29,997 nt of DNA from the NCBI GenBank assembly GCA_046046245.1, contig JBJOKE010000005.1, forward strand, positions 1 through 29,997, given 5' to 3'. Under the pieces are notes generated by a model. That model had not been told where the DNA came from. It saw nothing but the letters and a program-made list of their open reading frames with translations, and made no database searches. The position numbers and the translations under genes were made by a program. Numbering within the stretch: position 1 is the first letter of the stretch; each line of letters starts with the position of its first letter. Positions 1-9,407 of the stretch are shown here, piece by piece. This DNA is from UBA4615 sp046046245 (GTDB lineage: Bacteria; Pseudomonadota; Gammaproteobacteria; Burkholderiales; Burkholderiaceae_E).

Positions 1-388
1 GCGGGATCGCGGCGACCGGCGGCGGCGCGTCGGCCGCGGCCCGGACGGTCGCGCGGCAGCCGGCGAGGAAGTCCCGGTGGTGCTCGTGCGGCCCGCGCGG
101 CTCGGCGAAGACCGCGATCGCGGCGGTACGCAGCATCGCCTCGTCGTCTTCGTCGCGGACGAACCAGCGCAGCGGCGCGGGCACGCTGCGGATCATCACG
201 AGGTCGTCCTCCATCCGGCGCAGGAACGCGGCCCCGGACAGCCCGTTCTCGCGCGAGTAGGCGGCGTTGCGGATGAAGTCCGCGCCCTCGTCGCACTCCT
301 CGAGGGTCACGGTGAGGGCGGCGGCGCCCTGGGGCAGCACGGCCGCGGCGCAGAGCGCGCCGATCGCACAGACGGTCCCGAATCGCAT
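1..388 (-). CDS. Secreted hypothetical protein, C-terminus cut off by window edge
   Basis: The reverse-strand frame opens with ATG at 388-386 behind a strong ribosome site (GGAGGAGAACGACG-ATG) and stays open to the window edge, so only about 129 residues are seen. The N-terminus (MRFGTVCAIGALCAAAVLPQ, then GAAA) looks like a Sec signal peptide with cleavage near residue 24, so the product should be periplasmic or outer-envelope. The mature part begins with an ECDEGADFIRNAA stretch and continues with DLVMIRSVPAPLRWFVRDE and a later FLAGCRA; the two cysteines could form a disulfide. It resembles small exported proteins of unknown function that I recall from Burkholderiales, but I cannot give it a function. 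It diverges from the TauE gene at 705. Confidence 0.75.
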   Translation of the reverse strand, partial: MRFGTVCAIGALCAAAVLPQGAAALTVTLEECDEGADFIRNAAYSRENGLSGAAFLRRMEDDLVMIRSVPAPLRWFVRDEDDEAMLRTAAIAVFAEPRGPHEHHRDFLAGCRATVRAAADAPPPVAAIP

Positions 389-704
389 CGTCGTTCTCCT
401 CCGGCCGGCTCGCGACCGTCCGGATCGACGCTACACCGGGCCCGCGGCCCCGGACATCGGATAACCGGGAGCGGCGTTCCGCAGTTCGGCGGCTCCCGCA
501 TGGGGGGCCGCTGCGCGCGGCGGGCCGCGCTGCGGCGCGGCGGACACGCGTCCCGCGGCGGCGTGCGGCCCGTGCGGCGACGGTTCCGGTTCGTTTGCGC
601 GGCGCACCAGCGACCGGCAACGGCCGGTGTACCGTGGCGGCCGCGTCGAAGACCCCGCCACGAACGGGGTGTCGCGATGCATCCGCCCACCCCCGCCGCC
701 CCCG
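389..704. other. Divergent intergenic region, no gene seen
   Basis: This gap separates the leftward secreted hypothetical gene from the rightward transporter gene. I see no supported gene. It should hold both promoters, but no clear -35/-10 pair stands out. A short inverted repeat (ACCGG-CAACGG-CCGGT, about 613-628) lies in its right part and is too weak to name. Confidence 0.4.
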
Positions 705-1493
705 ATGCTCGAGCTCGCGCCGTCCGGATTCACGCCCGCCCAGTGGTCGGCGATGCTCGCGATCGTCGTCGCCGCGGGCCTGATGCACGGCTTCGTCGGC
801 ATCGGCTTCCCGCTGCTGGCCACGCCGCTGTTCGGCCTGATGTTCGGCTGGAAGGCGGCGGTGGCGCTGCTGGTGCTGCCGACCTGGCTGGTCACGCTGG
901 GACCGCTGGTGGCGTTCCGCGGCCAGGGCGACCCGCGTGCCGCGGCGCGCGACTACTGGCCGCTCGCGGTGCTGATGCCGGTGGGGCTGTGGGCCGGCGT
1001 GGCCGCGCTCCACGCGGTGCCCGCGGATGCGCTGATGCTGCTGATGGCCGGGGTGCTGGTCGTCTACCTGGTGCTCGATCGGCTCGGCCGGACCGACCTG
1101 CCCTGGGCCCGCGCGCATCCGACGCTGCTGGCCGCGCCCTTCGGGCTGGCCGCGGGCTTCTCCGAGGGGGCGCTGAACGTGGCCGGCCCGGTGCTGCTCA
1201 TCTACTTCCTGCTGCTCGACCTGCCGGTGGCATCGATCATCGCGACGATGAACTGGCTGTTCCTCGCGGGCAAGTCGGTGCAGGCGGTGCTGATGGCGCG
1301 CCACGGCGCGTTCGACGCGACCGTGCTGTCGGCCACGCTGCCGCTCGCGGCACTCGGGCTGGCGGGCTACGCGGCGGGCTTCGCGCTGCGGCGGCGCGCC
1401 GACCCGTCGCGTTATCGCGGCTGGCTGAAGGCCACGCTCGCGCTGATGGCGGTGGGGCTGGTGGTCCGGGTCGCGGCGGGCGGCGCGGGCTGA
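705..1493 (+). CDS. TauE/SafE family membrane transporter (paralog 1)
   Basis: Predicted anion exporter of the inner membrane with about eight hydrophobic segments in 262 residues, the usual length for the TauE/SafE (DUF81) family. The first segment contains the typical glycine-rich GLMHGFVGIGFPLLATPL and the second half repeats the pattern (LAAGFSEGALNVAGPVLLIY), which reflects the internal duplication of the family. Members are linked to export of sulfite, sulfoacetate or other organic anions, but the substrate cannot be read from sequence. The ATG at 705 is chosen because it begins just before the first membrane helix. An in-frame GTG at 627 would add a proline-rich, non-homologous leader. 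No clear ribosome site precedes 705, so the start is uncertain. It ends 24 bp from the convergent paralog. Confidence 0.82.
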   Translation: MLELAPSGFTPAQWSAMLAIVVAAGLMHGFVGIGFPLLATPLFGLMFGWKAAVALLVLPTWLVTLGPLVAFRGQGDPRAAARDYWPLAVLMPVGLWAGVAALHAVPADALMLLMAGVLVVYLVLDRLGRTDLPWARAHPTLLAAPFGLAAGFSEGALNVAGPVLLIYFLLLDLPVASIIATMNWLFLAGKSVQAVLMARHGAFDATVLSATLPLAALGLAGYAAGFALRRRADPSRYRGWLKATLALMAVGLVVRVAAGGAG

Positions 1494-1517
1494 CGCGCGC
1501 GCCGTGCCGCGGACCCG

Positions 1518-2303
1518 TCAGCGCAGCACCAGCAGCAGCGCGACCGCGGTGAGGAAGGCCAGCAGCATCCGGCGGAACGCCGCCTCGCCGACCCGGTGCC
1601 GCAGCCGCCTGCCGAGCGCCATGCCGCCGAACATCGGCGCGAGCGCGAGTCCCGAGAGGACCACCTCGGGCACGCCGAGCATGCCGAGCGCGGCCATCGA
1701 GCCGAACAGCGGCAGCGCGCCAGCGAGGTAGATCACGCTGATCGAGCCGACGAAGCGCTCGCGGTCGAGTCCCAGCGCGACGAGGTAGGTGATGACCAGC
1801 GGCCCCATCATCGAGGAGACGCCGCCCATCAGGCCCGAGGCGACGCCGACAGCGATGCCCCAGCGGCGCTCGCCGCGTGCGTCGATGTCGAGCCGCGGGT
1901 TCCAGGTCATCAGCGCGATCGCGAGCAGCAGCGCGCCCGCGACGAGCGCGTTCAGCAGCTTCAGCGGCAGGTCGAGCGTCATGCGCACCGTGAGCGCGGT
2001 GATCGCCACCATCGGCACCAGCAGCCACGCGAAGCGGCGCAGCGCGTAGCCGACGTGCCCGCCGTCCATCGACTGCACCACGTTCGAGACGAGGATCGGG
2101 ATCCCCATCAGCGCGATCGCCTTCGGGGTGGGGATCACCAGCGCGAGCAGCGGCACGATCACCAGCGGCAGGCCGACGCCGAGCAGGCCCTTCACGATGC
2201 CGCCGAGCACGAAGGCGCCGGCGACCGCGGCGAGCACGGCGAGGCCCGGCGGCTGGCCGAGCGCGGTCGACAGGTGCGCGGACAGGAACTCGGCGGCGTT
2301 CAT
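1518..2303 (-). CDS. TauE/SafE family membrane transporter (paralog 2)
   Basis: A second 261-residue TauE/SafE-type permease with about eight transmembrane helices. The first half carries VLGGIVKGLLGVGLPLVIVP and the second half the matching GVASGLMGGVSSMMGPLVI, the duplicated glycine-rich motif of the family. It follows the amidohydrolase gene on the same strand with 61 bp between them, so the two are probably co-transcribed and the permease may handle a substrate or product of that enzyme or its catabolic source. The start at 2303 lacks a visible Shine-Dalgarno sequence, which fits reading from an operon mRNA. It is clearly diverged from paralog 1, so this is not a recent tandem copy. The transported compound is unknown. 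Confidence 0.82.
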   Translation of the reverse strand: MNAAEFLSAHLSTALGQPPGLAVLAAVAGAFVLGGIVKGLLGVGLPLVIVPLLALVIPTPKAIALMGIPILVSNVVQSMDGGHVGYALRRFAWLLVPMVAITALTVRMTLDLPLKLLNALVAGALLLAIALMTWNPRLDIDARGERRWGIAVGVASGLMGGVSSMMGPLVITYLVALGLDRERFVGSISVIYLAGALPLFGSMAALGMLGVPEVVLSGLALAPMFGGMALGRRLRHRVGEAAFRRMLLAFLTAVALLLVLR

Positions 2304-2364
2304 CGGACGCGGGCCCGATCGGGTCGCGGGCGACGGGCCGCGACGCCGGTCGGCGGGGCGGGGC

Positions 2365-3612
2365 TCAGCGGTTCGCGCGGGCGAGCACCGCGTGCAGCAT
2401 CACGTTGGCGCCGGCGTGCAGGTGCGCCGGGTCGGCGTTCTCGATCTCGTTGTGGCTGATGCCCTTCTCGCAGGGCACGAAGACCATCGCCGCCGGGCAG
2501 GTGCGCGCGACGTAGACCGCGTCGTGGCCGGCGCCGCTCGCGAGCCGGCGCGCCGGGTAGCCGAACGCGGCCGCGGTCGCCTCGATCGACGCGACCATCG
2601 AGGGCTCGAACGCGCAGGGCGGGAAGTGCACGGTCTGCTGCATCGAGATCGATACGCCGTCCTCGCGCGCGATGCGATCGGCGGCCGCGCGGACCGCGTC
2701 GGCCATCGCGTCGAGGGTCGGCGCGTCGGCGTTGCGCAGGTCGATGCTGAGCTCGACGCGGCCGGGGATCACGTTGCGCGAGTTCGGCGAGACGATCAGC
2801 CGGCCGACGGTGCCGCGCGCATAGTGCGGGTGCGAGGCCGCGACCTCGCGGACCGCCTGCACCAGCCGCGAGGCCGCCAGCAGCGCGTCGCGGCGCATCT
2901 CGATCGGCGTGGGGCCGGCGTGGGCGTCCTGCCCCTCGACGACGACGTCGAACCAGCGCTGGCCGAGCGCGGACTCGACCACGCCGATGACCTTGCCCTC
3001 GCGCTCGAGGACCGGGCCCTGCTCGATGTGCGCCTCGAAGTAGGCGTCGAAGGCCGGGGCGGGCGCGGTGCCGTCGGCGCCGATCGCGGCGAGCGCCTCG
3101 CCGACGCTGACGCCGTCGGCGTCCTTCTGCGCGCGGCAGTGCTCGGCGGTGAACGCGCCGGCGTACACGCCCGAGCCCATCATCACCGGCTGGAAGCGCG
3201 TGCCCTCCTCGTTGGTCCAGATCGCAACCGCGAGCGGGCGCTTCGTGGTCACGCCCGCGTCGTTCAGCGTGCGGACGATCTCCAGGCCGGCGAGCACGCC
3301 GTAGTTGCCGTCGAAGCGGCCGCCGTTGGGCTGCGTGTCGACGTGGCTGCCCATCGCGACCGGCGCGGCGTCCGGGTCGGAGCCGGCGCGGATCGCGAAG
3401 ACGTTGCCGATCGCGTCGGTGCGGATCGTGCAGCCGGCGTCACCGAGCCAGCCGGTGACCAGCGCACGGCCCTGGGCGTCGAGCGGCGACAGCGCGAGGC
3501 GGCAGACGCCGCCCTTGGGCGTGGCGCCGATGCGCGCGAGCTGCATCAGCGTGTCCCAGAGGCGGTCGGACGAGGTGGACAGGGCGGTGGGGGTGGCGAG
3601 CGGTGCGTTCAT
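2365..3612 (-). CDS. M20-family N-carbamoyl amidohydrolase (HyuC/AllC type)
   Basis: A 415-residue metal-dependent amidase of the HyuC/AllC/beta-ureidopropionase group, which hydrolyses N-carbamoyl amino acids, allantoate or N-carbamoyl-beta-alanine in the cytoplasm. Metal ligands are visible in order: GSHVDTQ (H90, D92) and GGRFDGNYG (D101), NEEGTRF (E135/E136), EAHIEQGP (H195) and a C-terminal GISHNEIE histidine. The length is normal for the family. The start at 3612 (MNAPLATPTA...) gives the usual N-terminus. The frame stays open far upstream but that stretch is antisense to the nucleotidase gene and is not coding. No Shine-Dalgarno sequence precedes the ATG; the leader is instead a C-rich complement of the G-runs at 3622-3645. 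It is followed by the TauE-type permease. The exact substrate cannot be decided. Confidence 0.88.
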   Translation of the reverse strand: MNAPLATPTALSTSSDRLWDTLMQLARIGATPKGGVCRLALSPLDAQGRALVTGWLGDAGCTIRTDAIGNVFAIRAGSDPDAAPVAMGSHVDTQPNGGRFDGNYGVLAGLEIVRTLNDAGVTTKRPLAVAIWTNEEGTRFQPVMMGSGVYAGAFTAEHCRAQKDADGVSVGEALAAIGADGTAPAPAFDAYFEAHIEQGPVLEREGKVIGVVESALGQRWFDVVVEGQDAHAGPTPIEMRRDALLAASRLVQAVREVAASHPHYARGTVGRLIVSPNSRNVIPGRVELSIDLRNADAPTLDAMADAVRAAADRIAREDGVSISMQQTVHFPPCAFEPSMVASIEATAAAFGYPARRLASGAGHDAVYVARTCPAAMVFVPCEKGISHNEIENADPAHLHAGANVMLHAVLARANR

Positions 3613-3621
3613 CGGTGCGGC

Positions 3622-3645
3622 GGGCGGGCGGGGCGGGCGGGCGGG
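3622..3645 (+). repeat. G-quadruplex-type motif, six G-runs with single-base loops
   Basis: Six runs of three or four G, each separated by one C, lie on the + strand 10 bp upstream of the amidohydrolase ATG (which reads leftward). Runs are at 3622, 3626, 3630, 3635, 3639 and 3643. Short single-base loops are the most favourable layout for a G-quadruplex, but whether one forms is inference. The + strand is the template for the amidohydrolase. Confidence 0.7.
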
Positions 3646-3650
3646 ACGGC

Positions 3651-3686
3651 GGCTGCGGCTGCGGCTGCGGCTGCGGCTGCGGCTGC
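3651..3686 (+). repeat. Perfect hexanucleotide repeat (GGCTGC)x6
   Basis: Six exact copies of GGCTGC, flanked by partial GGC units, lie between the divergent amidohydrolase and nucleotidase genes, just beyond the G-run motif. It is outside both chosen coding regions. Copy number could change by replication slippage and would alter promoter or leader spacing by 6-bp steps. Confidence 0.9.
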
Positions 3687-3834
3687 GGCGGGCCCGCGAC
3701 GCGGGCACGCCCGCACCTTGCGCGAGGCGCGCGGTTCCGTCAAACGTGGGGTCGCGGAGGCGGAGCGGAGTATCGTCGTCGCCGTTCGATCGGCCGGGGC
3801 GAGGACGCCGGCCTCGGGAGAGGGGTTGAAGGGC

Positions 3835-5706
3835 ATGGCTGAAGGCGAGGGTCCTTTCCGGCGGCGCCGGCGCGCGAGCGTCGCGGCCGGCGTGGCGACG
3901 GTGCTCGGCGCGGCGGTGCTCGCGCTGGGCGGCTGCGTCGCGCGGCCCGACACCGGGGCGACCGGCCGCGGGGCCGAGGCGGGCGGTGCGGGGGTGGTCG
4001 CCGACGGCGGCGCGCGGCCCGCGGCCGGCGGCGCGGGCTCGACCGTCCGCCTGCGGCTGCTGGCCTTCAACGATTTCCACGGGCAGCTCGAGCCGGGCGG
4101 CTGGACGCTGCGTCTGCGCGATCCGGCGGACCCGTCGCGCACGGTCACCGTCGGCGCCGGCGGCGCCGCGCACTTCGCGACCCTGGTCCGGCGGCTGCGC
4201 GCCGAGGCGCCGCACGCGATCGTCGTGTCGGCGGGCGACCTGGTCGGCGCATCGCCGCTCGCGTCGGCGCTGTTCCGCGACGAACCCACGATCGAGGCGA
4301 TGAACGCGATCGGCGTGGACCTGGGGATCGTCGGCAACCACGAGTTCGACCGCGGCACGGCCGAGCTGCTGCGGCTGCTGCGCGGCGGCTGCCATGCCGG
4401 CGACGACACGCCGGCGGCGAGCTGCGCAGGGCCGGCGGGGCGCTTCGCGGGCGCGCGATTCCCGGTGATCGCCGCGAACGTCCGCGACGCGGGCGGCGGG
4501 TCGCTGCTGCCGGCCTCGGTGGTGCGCGAGGTCGACGGCGTGAAGGTGGGCTTCGTCGGCGCGGTGCTGCGCGCCACGCCCTCGGTGGTCGTGCCGAGCG
4601 GCGTCGCGGGGCTGCGCTTCGAGGACGAGGCCGAGTCGATCAACCGCGAGGTGGCGGCGCTCAAGGCGCGCGGCGTGGAGGCGATCGTCGCGGTGATCCA
4701 CGAAGGCGGGGTCACCGGCGGCGACTGGAACGACCCGGCGTGCCCGCGGGCGCGCGGCGAGATCTTCGCGATCGCCGACCGGCTGCGGCCCGAGGTGGAC
4801 GCGGTGCTCTCCGGTCACAGCCACCAGGGCTACGCCTGCCTGCGCGATGCGCCCGGCAACCCCCGGCTGCCGGTCGTGCAGGCCTTCGCGAACGGGCGGG
4901 CGGTGTCGGTCGTCGACCTCGAGATCGACCGGGCGAGCGGCGACGTGGTCCGCGCGCGCACGCAGGTGCGCAACGTCCCGGTGGCCAACGGCGCGGCCGG
5001 CGACCGGGCGGCCGACGCCGCCTTCCCGCCACTGCCGCCGGATCCGGCGGTGCAGGCGATCGTCGACCACTACGTCGAGCGCGCGCGGCCGCTGGCGGGC
5101 CGCACCGTGGGCCGGCTCGCGGCGGCCGCGGGCCGGGAGCCCTCGCCGGGTGGCGACACGCCGCTCGGGCGCCTGGTGGCCGATGCGCAGCTGGCTGCGA
5201 CCCGCGCGCCCGAGCGCGGCGGTGCGCGGATCGCGCTGACCAACCCCGGCGGGATGCGCGCGGACCTCGCCTGTGCGGCGCCCCCCTGCGCGGTGAGCTA
5301 CGCCGACGCCTTCGCCGCGCAGCCCTTCGGCAACGGGCTGGTGGTGATGACGCTGACCGGCGGACAGCTGCGCGAGGCGCTCGAGCAGCAGTTCTCCGGC
5401 ATCAACGCGCAGCGGCCGCGGGTGCTGCAGCCGTCGGCGGGCTTCGAGTGGCGCTGGCGCGCGCGGGCGGCCGACGGGGCGCGGGTGGTGGAGATGCGGC
5501 TCGACGGCGTGCCCATCGATCCCGCCGCGCGCTACCGGGTGGCGGTGAATGCCTTCCTCGCCGACGGCGGCGACGGTTTCGAGGTCTTCCGCGCCGGGAC
5601 CGAGCGGACCGGCGGCGTGCTCGACGTCTCGGCGCTGGTCGACTGGCTCGGCGCGCGGCCCGTCACGACGCCCCCGCGCGAGGCGCGTGTGCGGCGGGAC
5701 GACTGA
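3835..5706 (+). CDS. Lipoprotein 5'-nucleotidase/metallophosphatase (UshA/NadN type)
   Basis: A 623-residue envelope enzyme expected to remove phosphate from nucleotides or related esters. The N-terminus has an arginine-rich start (residues 8-13), a hydrophobic stretch and a lipobox LALGGC with C34, so it is a predicted lipoprotein. The calcineurin-like domain shows all metal motifs: FNDFHGQ (D80, H82), SAGDLVG (D135), GNHEF (N168-E170), VIHEGG (H289) and SGHSHQG (327-330). The C-terminal substrate domain carries NPGGMRADL and a late FLADGGDGF aromatic-glycine stretch typical of 5'-nucleotidases. The ATG at 3835 follows a GGGGTTGAAGGG purine stretch and gives a sensible signal peptide; the much longer upstream frame is antisense to the amidohydrolase. 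It ends 9 bp from the convergent iclR-type gene. Nucleotide specificity is not readable. Confidence 0.9.
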   Translation: MAEGEGPFRRRRRASVAAGVATVLGAAVLALGGCVARPDTGATGRGAEAGGAGVVADGGARPAAGGAGSTVRLRLLAFNDFHGQLEPGGWTLRLRDPADPSRTVTVGAGGAAHFATLVRRLRAEAPHAIVVSAGDLVGASPLASALFRDEPTIEAMNAIGVDLGIVGNHEFDRGTAELLRLLRGGCHAGDDTPAASCAGPAGRFAGARFPVIAANVRDAGGGSLLPASVVREVDGVKVGFVGAVLRATPSVVVPSGVAGLRFEDEAESINREVAALKARGVEAIVAVIHEGGVTGGDWNDPACPRARGEIFAIADRLRPEVDAVLSGHSHQGYACLRDAPGNPRLPVVQAFANGRAVSVVDLEIDRASGDVVRARTQVRNVPVANGAAGDRAADAAFPPLPPDPAVQAIVDHYVERARPLAGRTVGRLAAAAGREPSPGGDTPLGRLVADAQLAATRAPERGGARIALTNPGGMRADLACAAPPCAVSYADAFAAQPFGNGLVVMTLTGGQLREALEQQFSGINAQRPRVLQPSAGFEWRWRARAADGARVVEMRLDGVPIDPAARYRVAVNAFLADGGDGFEVFRAGTERTGGVLDVSALVDWLGARPVTTPPREARVRRDD

Positions 5707-5715
5707 CCCGGCACG

Positions 5716-6543
5716 TCAGCGCCCGCGCGCGCCCGTCGCGCCGGGCAGCGGCGCGCCGAGCTCGATCGACACCTGCGCGGCCAGCCGGGTGATCGCATCG
5801 GCCAGCTCCGCGCGCCGCGTCGGCGTCAGGCCCGCCTTGATCACGCTGACCGCGACCGCGGCGCCGGCGGCGCCGCCGCGTGCGTCGAACACCGGCGCGC
5901 CGAAGCACTGCATCCCCTCGGCGGTCTCCTCGTCGTCGATCGCCCAGCCCTGCCGGCGCGCCGCGTCGAGCTGCTTCAGCAGCGCGGCGAGGGCCGCGAC
6001 GCCGTAGCGGGTGAGGCGCGGCAGCGGCGCCTCGCCGAGCCGGGCGCGGACCGTCGCGTCGTCGAGCGTCGCGAGCATCGCCTTGCCCGACGAGGTGCAG
6101 GCCGCCGGGAAGCGGCCGCCGACGCGGAAGTTCACCGCGAGCGGCCGGCTGCCCTGCCGGCAGGCGAGGTAGACGACGTCGGCACCGTCGAGCGACGCGA
6201 GCATGACCGTCTCGGTCCCCAGTTCCGGCACGCGGTCCACGTGCGCGTCGAACGCGCGACGCACGTCCGACTGCGCGGTCCAGGCGTCGGCCCACTGCAG
6301 CGCCTTCGGGCCGAGCGAGAACTCGGCGTCGCCGTTGCGCCGCGCCAGCCCCAGCGAGACCAGCGTGGCGAGCAGCCCGTGGACGCTCGAGCGCGGCAGC
6401 GAGAGCGCGCGCGAGAGCTCGGCGAGCGAGCGGGGCTGGCGGGATGCGGCGAGCGCATCGAGCAGGGCGACCGCGCGCTCGACCGCGGGCACGAGGCGGG
6501 CCGGTTCGGGGGGCGGGGCGGGGCGAGGGGGTGCGGTTGACAT
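5716..6543 (-). CDS. IclR-family transcriptional regulator
   Basis: A 275-residue DNA-binding regulator. A winged helix-turn-helix lies at about residues 20-80 (RSLAELSRALSLPRSSVHGL), followed by the larger effector-binding IclR domain with TSSGKAMLA and the C-terminal AAVAVSVIKAGLT stretch. The gene diverges from the mmsA cluster with 158 bp between starts, and that gap holds several palindromes, so control of mmsA and of itself is likely. The ATG at 6543 is preferred over an in-frame TTG at 6564 because the TTG would overlap a possible -10 element and adds only seven residues. The effector is unknown; a small carboxylic acid or its catabolic precursor would be usual for this family. Confidence 0.9.
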   Translation of the reverse strand: MSTAPPRPAPPPEPARLVPAVERAVALLDALAASRQPRSLAELSRALSLPRSSVHGLLATLVSLGLARRNGDAEFSLGPKALQWADAWTAQSDVRRAFDAHVDRVPELGTETVMLASLDGADVVYLACRQGSRPLAVNFRVGGRFPAACTSSGKAMLATLDDATVRARLGEAPLPRLTRYGVAALAALLKQLDAARRQGWAIDDEETAEGMQCFGAPVFDARGGAAGAAVAVSVIKAGLTPTRRAELADAITRLAAQVSIELGAPLPGATGARGR

Positions 6544-6563
6544 GGGATCGGGGCCTGCGGACA

Positions 6564-6592
6564 ATCATCGCAGATCCTGAACGCGCGTTCAA
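6564..6592 (-). promoter_or_regulatory. Possible promoter of the iclR-type gene
   Basis: Reading leftward, TTGAAC (6592-6587) and GATGAT (6569-6564) are separated by 17 bp. Each matches the sigma70 consensus at four of six positions. The -35 lies inside the palindrome cluster, which would allow autoregulation. Weak by itself. Confidence 0.35.
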
Positions 6593-6608
6593 CTGGTTGA
6601 ACGCGTTC
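6578..6608. promoter_or_regulatory. Nested palindromes, candidate IclR operator
   Basis: TGAACGCGCGTTCA (6578-6591) is a perfect 14-bp palindrome. GAACGCGTTC (6599-6608) is a perfect 10-bp palindrome. Between them GTTCAAC-TG-GTTGAAC (6587-6602) forms a third inverted repeat that shares arms with both. All lie in the gap between the IclR gene and mmsA, where an IclR-type operator is expected. Binding is inference. Confidence 0.65.
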
Positions 6609-6701
6609 CGCCGGGGCGCGGATCGCGCGGCTGCGGCGGAGACCCTCGACATCGACCCCCGGCGCGTCGGCTGCGGCGCGCCGCTGCACGGAGACTCGAA
6701 C

Positions 6702-8249
<1,548 letters not shown>

Positions 8250-8306
8250 GCGGCGGTGTCGCGAGCGGGGCCGCCGCTGCGTGAGACGTCACTCGGGGAG
8301 CCATCG

Positions 8307-9407
8307 ATGACGGTCGCATCCGGGCTCGTGGGCCGCGGCATCTCGCGGCGGCTCGGCACGACGCTGCCGATCGTGCAGGCGCCGATGGCCGGCGGCATCA
8401 CGACGCCGGCGCTCGTCGCGGCGGCCTGCGAGTCGGGCGTGCTCGGCTCGCTCGCCGCGGCGGTCCTCGCACCCGCGCGCATCCGCGAGGAGGTGGCCGC
8501 GGTGCGCGCGCTGACCGCGAGGCCCTTCGCGGTGAACCTCTTCGTGCTCGACGAGCCGGGCACGTTCCCGCGCGACGGCGAGGCCGCGTCGATCGACCGG
8601 CTCGCGGCCTGGCGCGCCCGCTACGGCCTGCCGCCGCAGACCTCGCCCGCGAAGGTCTGCGAATCGTGCGCGGAGCAGCTCGCCGCGGTGATCGAGACGG
8701 CGCCCGCGGTCGCGAGCTTCCACTTCGGGATCCCGCCGCGCGACGCGCTCGACGCGCTCAGGCGTGCGGGCAGCCTGGTGTTCGGCAGTGCGACGAACGT
8801 CGCCGAGGCGCGCGCGTGGGCCGACGCCGGCGCGGACGCGGTGGTCGCGCAGGGCGCCGAGGCGGGCGGCCACCGCGGCACGTTCCTGGGCGGCGTCGAG
8901 GAGGGCGCGATCGGCACGATCGCGCTGGTGCCGCGACTGGTCGACGCGGTCGCGGTGCCGGTCATCGCCGCGGGGGGGATCATGGACGGGCGCGGCATCG
9001 CGGCCGCGTTCGCGCTGGGCGCGGCCGGCGTGCAGATGGGGACCGCGTTCCTCGCCTGCGACGAATCGGGCGCGCACGCCGGGTGGAAGGCCGCGCTCGC
9101 CGAGGCCGACGCGCGCGGCACGCGACTGACCCGTGTGTTCTCGGGCCGGCCTGCGCGCGGGCTGGTCAACGGCTTCATGGACGCGATGCGCGAGCACGAG
9201 GCTGCGGTGCCGGTCTATCCGGTGCAGAACGCGCTGACCGGCGAACTGCGTGCAGCCGCGACCCGGACCGGCGACGTCGAGGCGATGTCGCTGTGGGCCG
9301 GGCAGGGCGCGGCGCTCGCACGGCGCGAGCCGGTGCGGGCGCTGGTCGCGCGGCTGGTCGCGGAGTACGACGTGGCCGCGGGTGTCCTGGGGGGCGTACG
9401 CGGATGA
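8307..9407 (+). CDS. Nitronate monooxygenase, class I
   Basis: A 366-residue FMN-dependent TIM-barrel enzyme that oxidises alkyl nitronates, including propionate-3-nitronate, to the carbonyl compound and nitrite or nitrate. Visible motifs are the N-terminal PIVQAPMAGGIT (FMN site), FHFGIP, the active-site AQGAEAGGHRGTF with H189, the PVIAAGGIMDGRG phosphate-binding loop and GVQMGTAFLACDESGAH. The ATG at 8307 is preceded by GGGGAG seven bases away and gives the normal N-terminus. The stop overlaps the start of the next gene by 4 bp (ATGA), so the two are translationally coupled. Its position directly after mmsA is notable because the aldehyde formed from propionate-3-nitronate, malonate semialdehyde, is an MmsA substrate. 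Many members act on unknown nitro compounds, so the natural substrate is not certain. Confidence 0.92.
   Translation: MTVASGLVGRGISRRLGTTLPIVQAPMAGGITTPALVAAACESGVLGSLAAAVLAPARIREEVAAVRALTARPFAVNLFVLDEPGTFPRDGEAASIDRLAAWRARYGLPPQTSPAKVCESCAEQLAAVIETAPAVASFHFGIPPRDALDALRRAGSLVFGSATNVAEARAWADAGADAVVAQGAEAGGHRGTFLGGVEEGAIGTIALVPRLVDAVAVPVIAAGGIMDGRGIAAAFALGAAGVQMGTAFLACDESGAHAGWKAALAEADARGTRLTRVFSGRPARGLVNGFMDAMREHEAAVPVYPVQNALTGELRAAATRTGDVEAMSLWAGQGAALARREPVRALVARLVAEYDVAAGVLGGVRG

Noticed and set aside
77..1552. 491-codon open frame overlapping the first transporter
   Set aside because: The sequence is arginine/alanine-rich with no domain and lies out of frame with the well-supported eight-helix permease.
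2128..3834. Very long N-terminal extension of the nucleotidase frame
   Set aside because: It is antisense to the amidohydrolase and part of the TauE gene; the true start at 3835 gives a normal lipoprotein signal peptide.
6544..6564. TTG start at 6564 for the IclR regulator
   Set aside because: It lies in a possible -10 element, adds only seven non-conserved residues, and the ATG at 6543 is sufficient.
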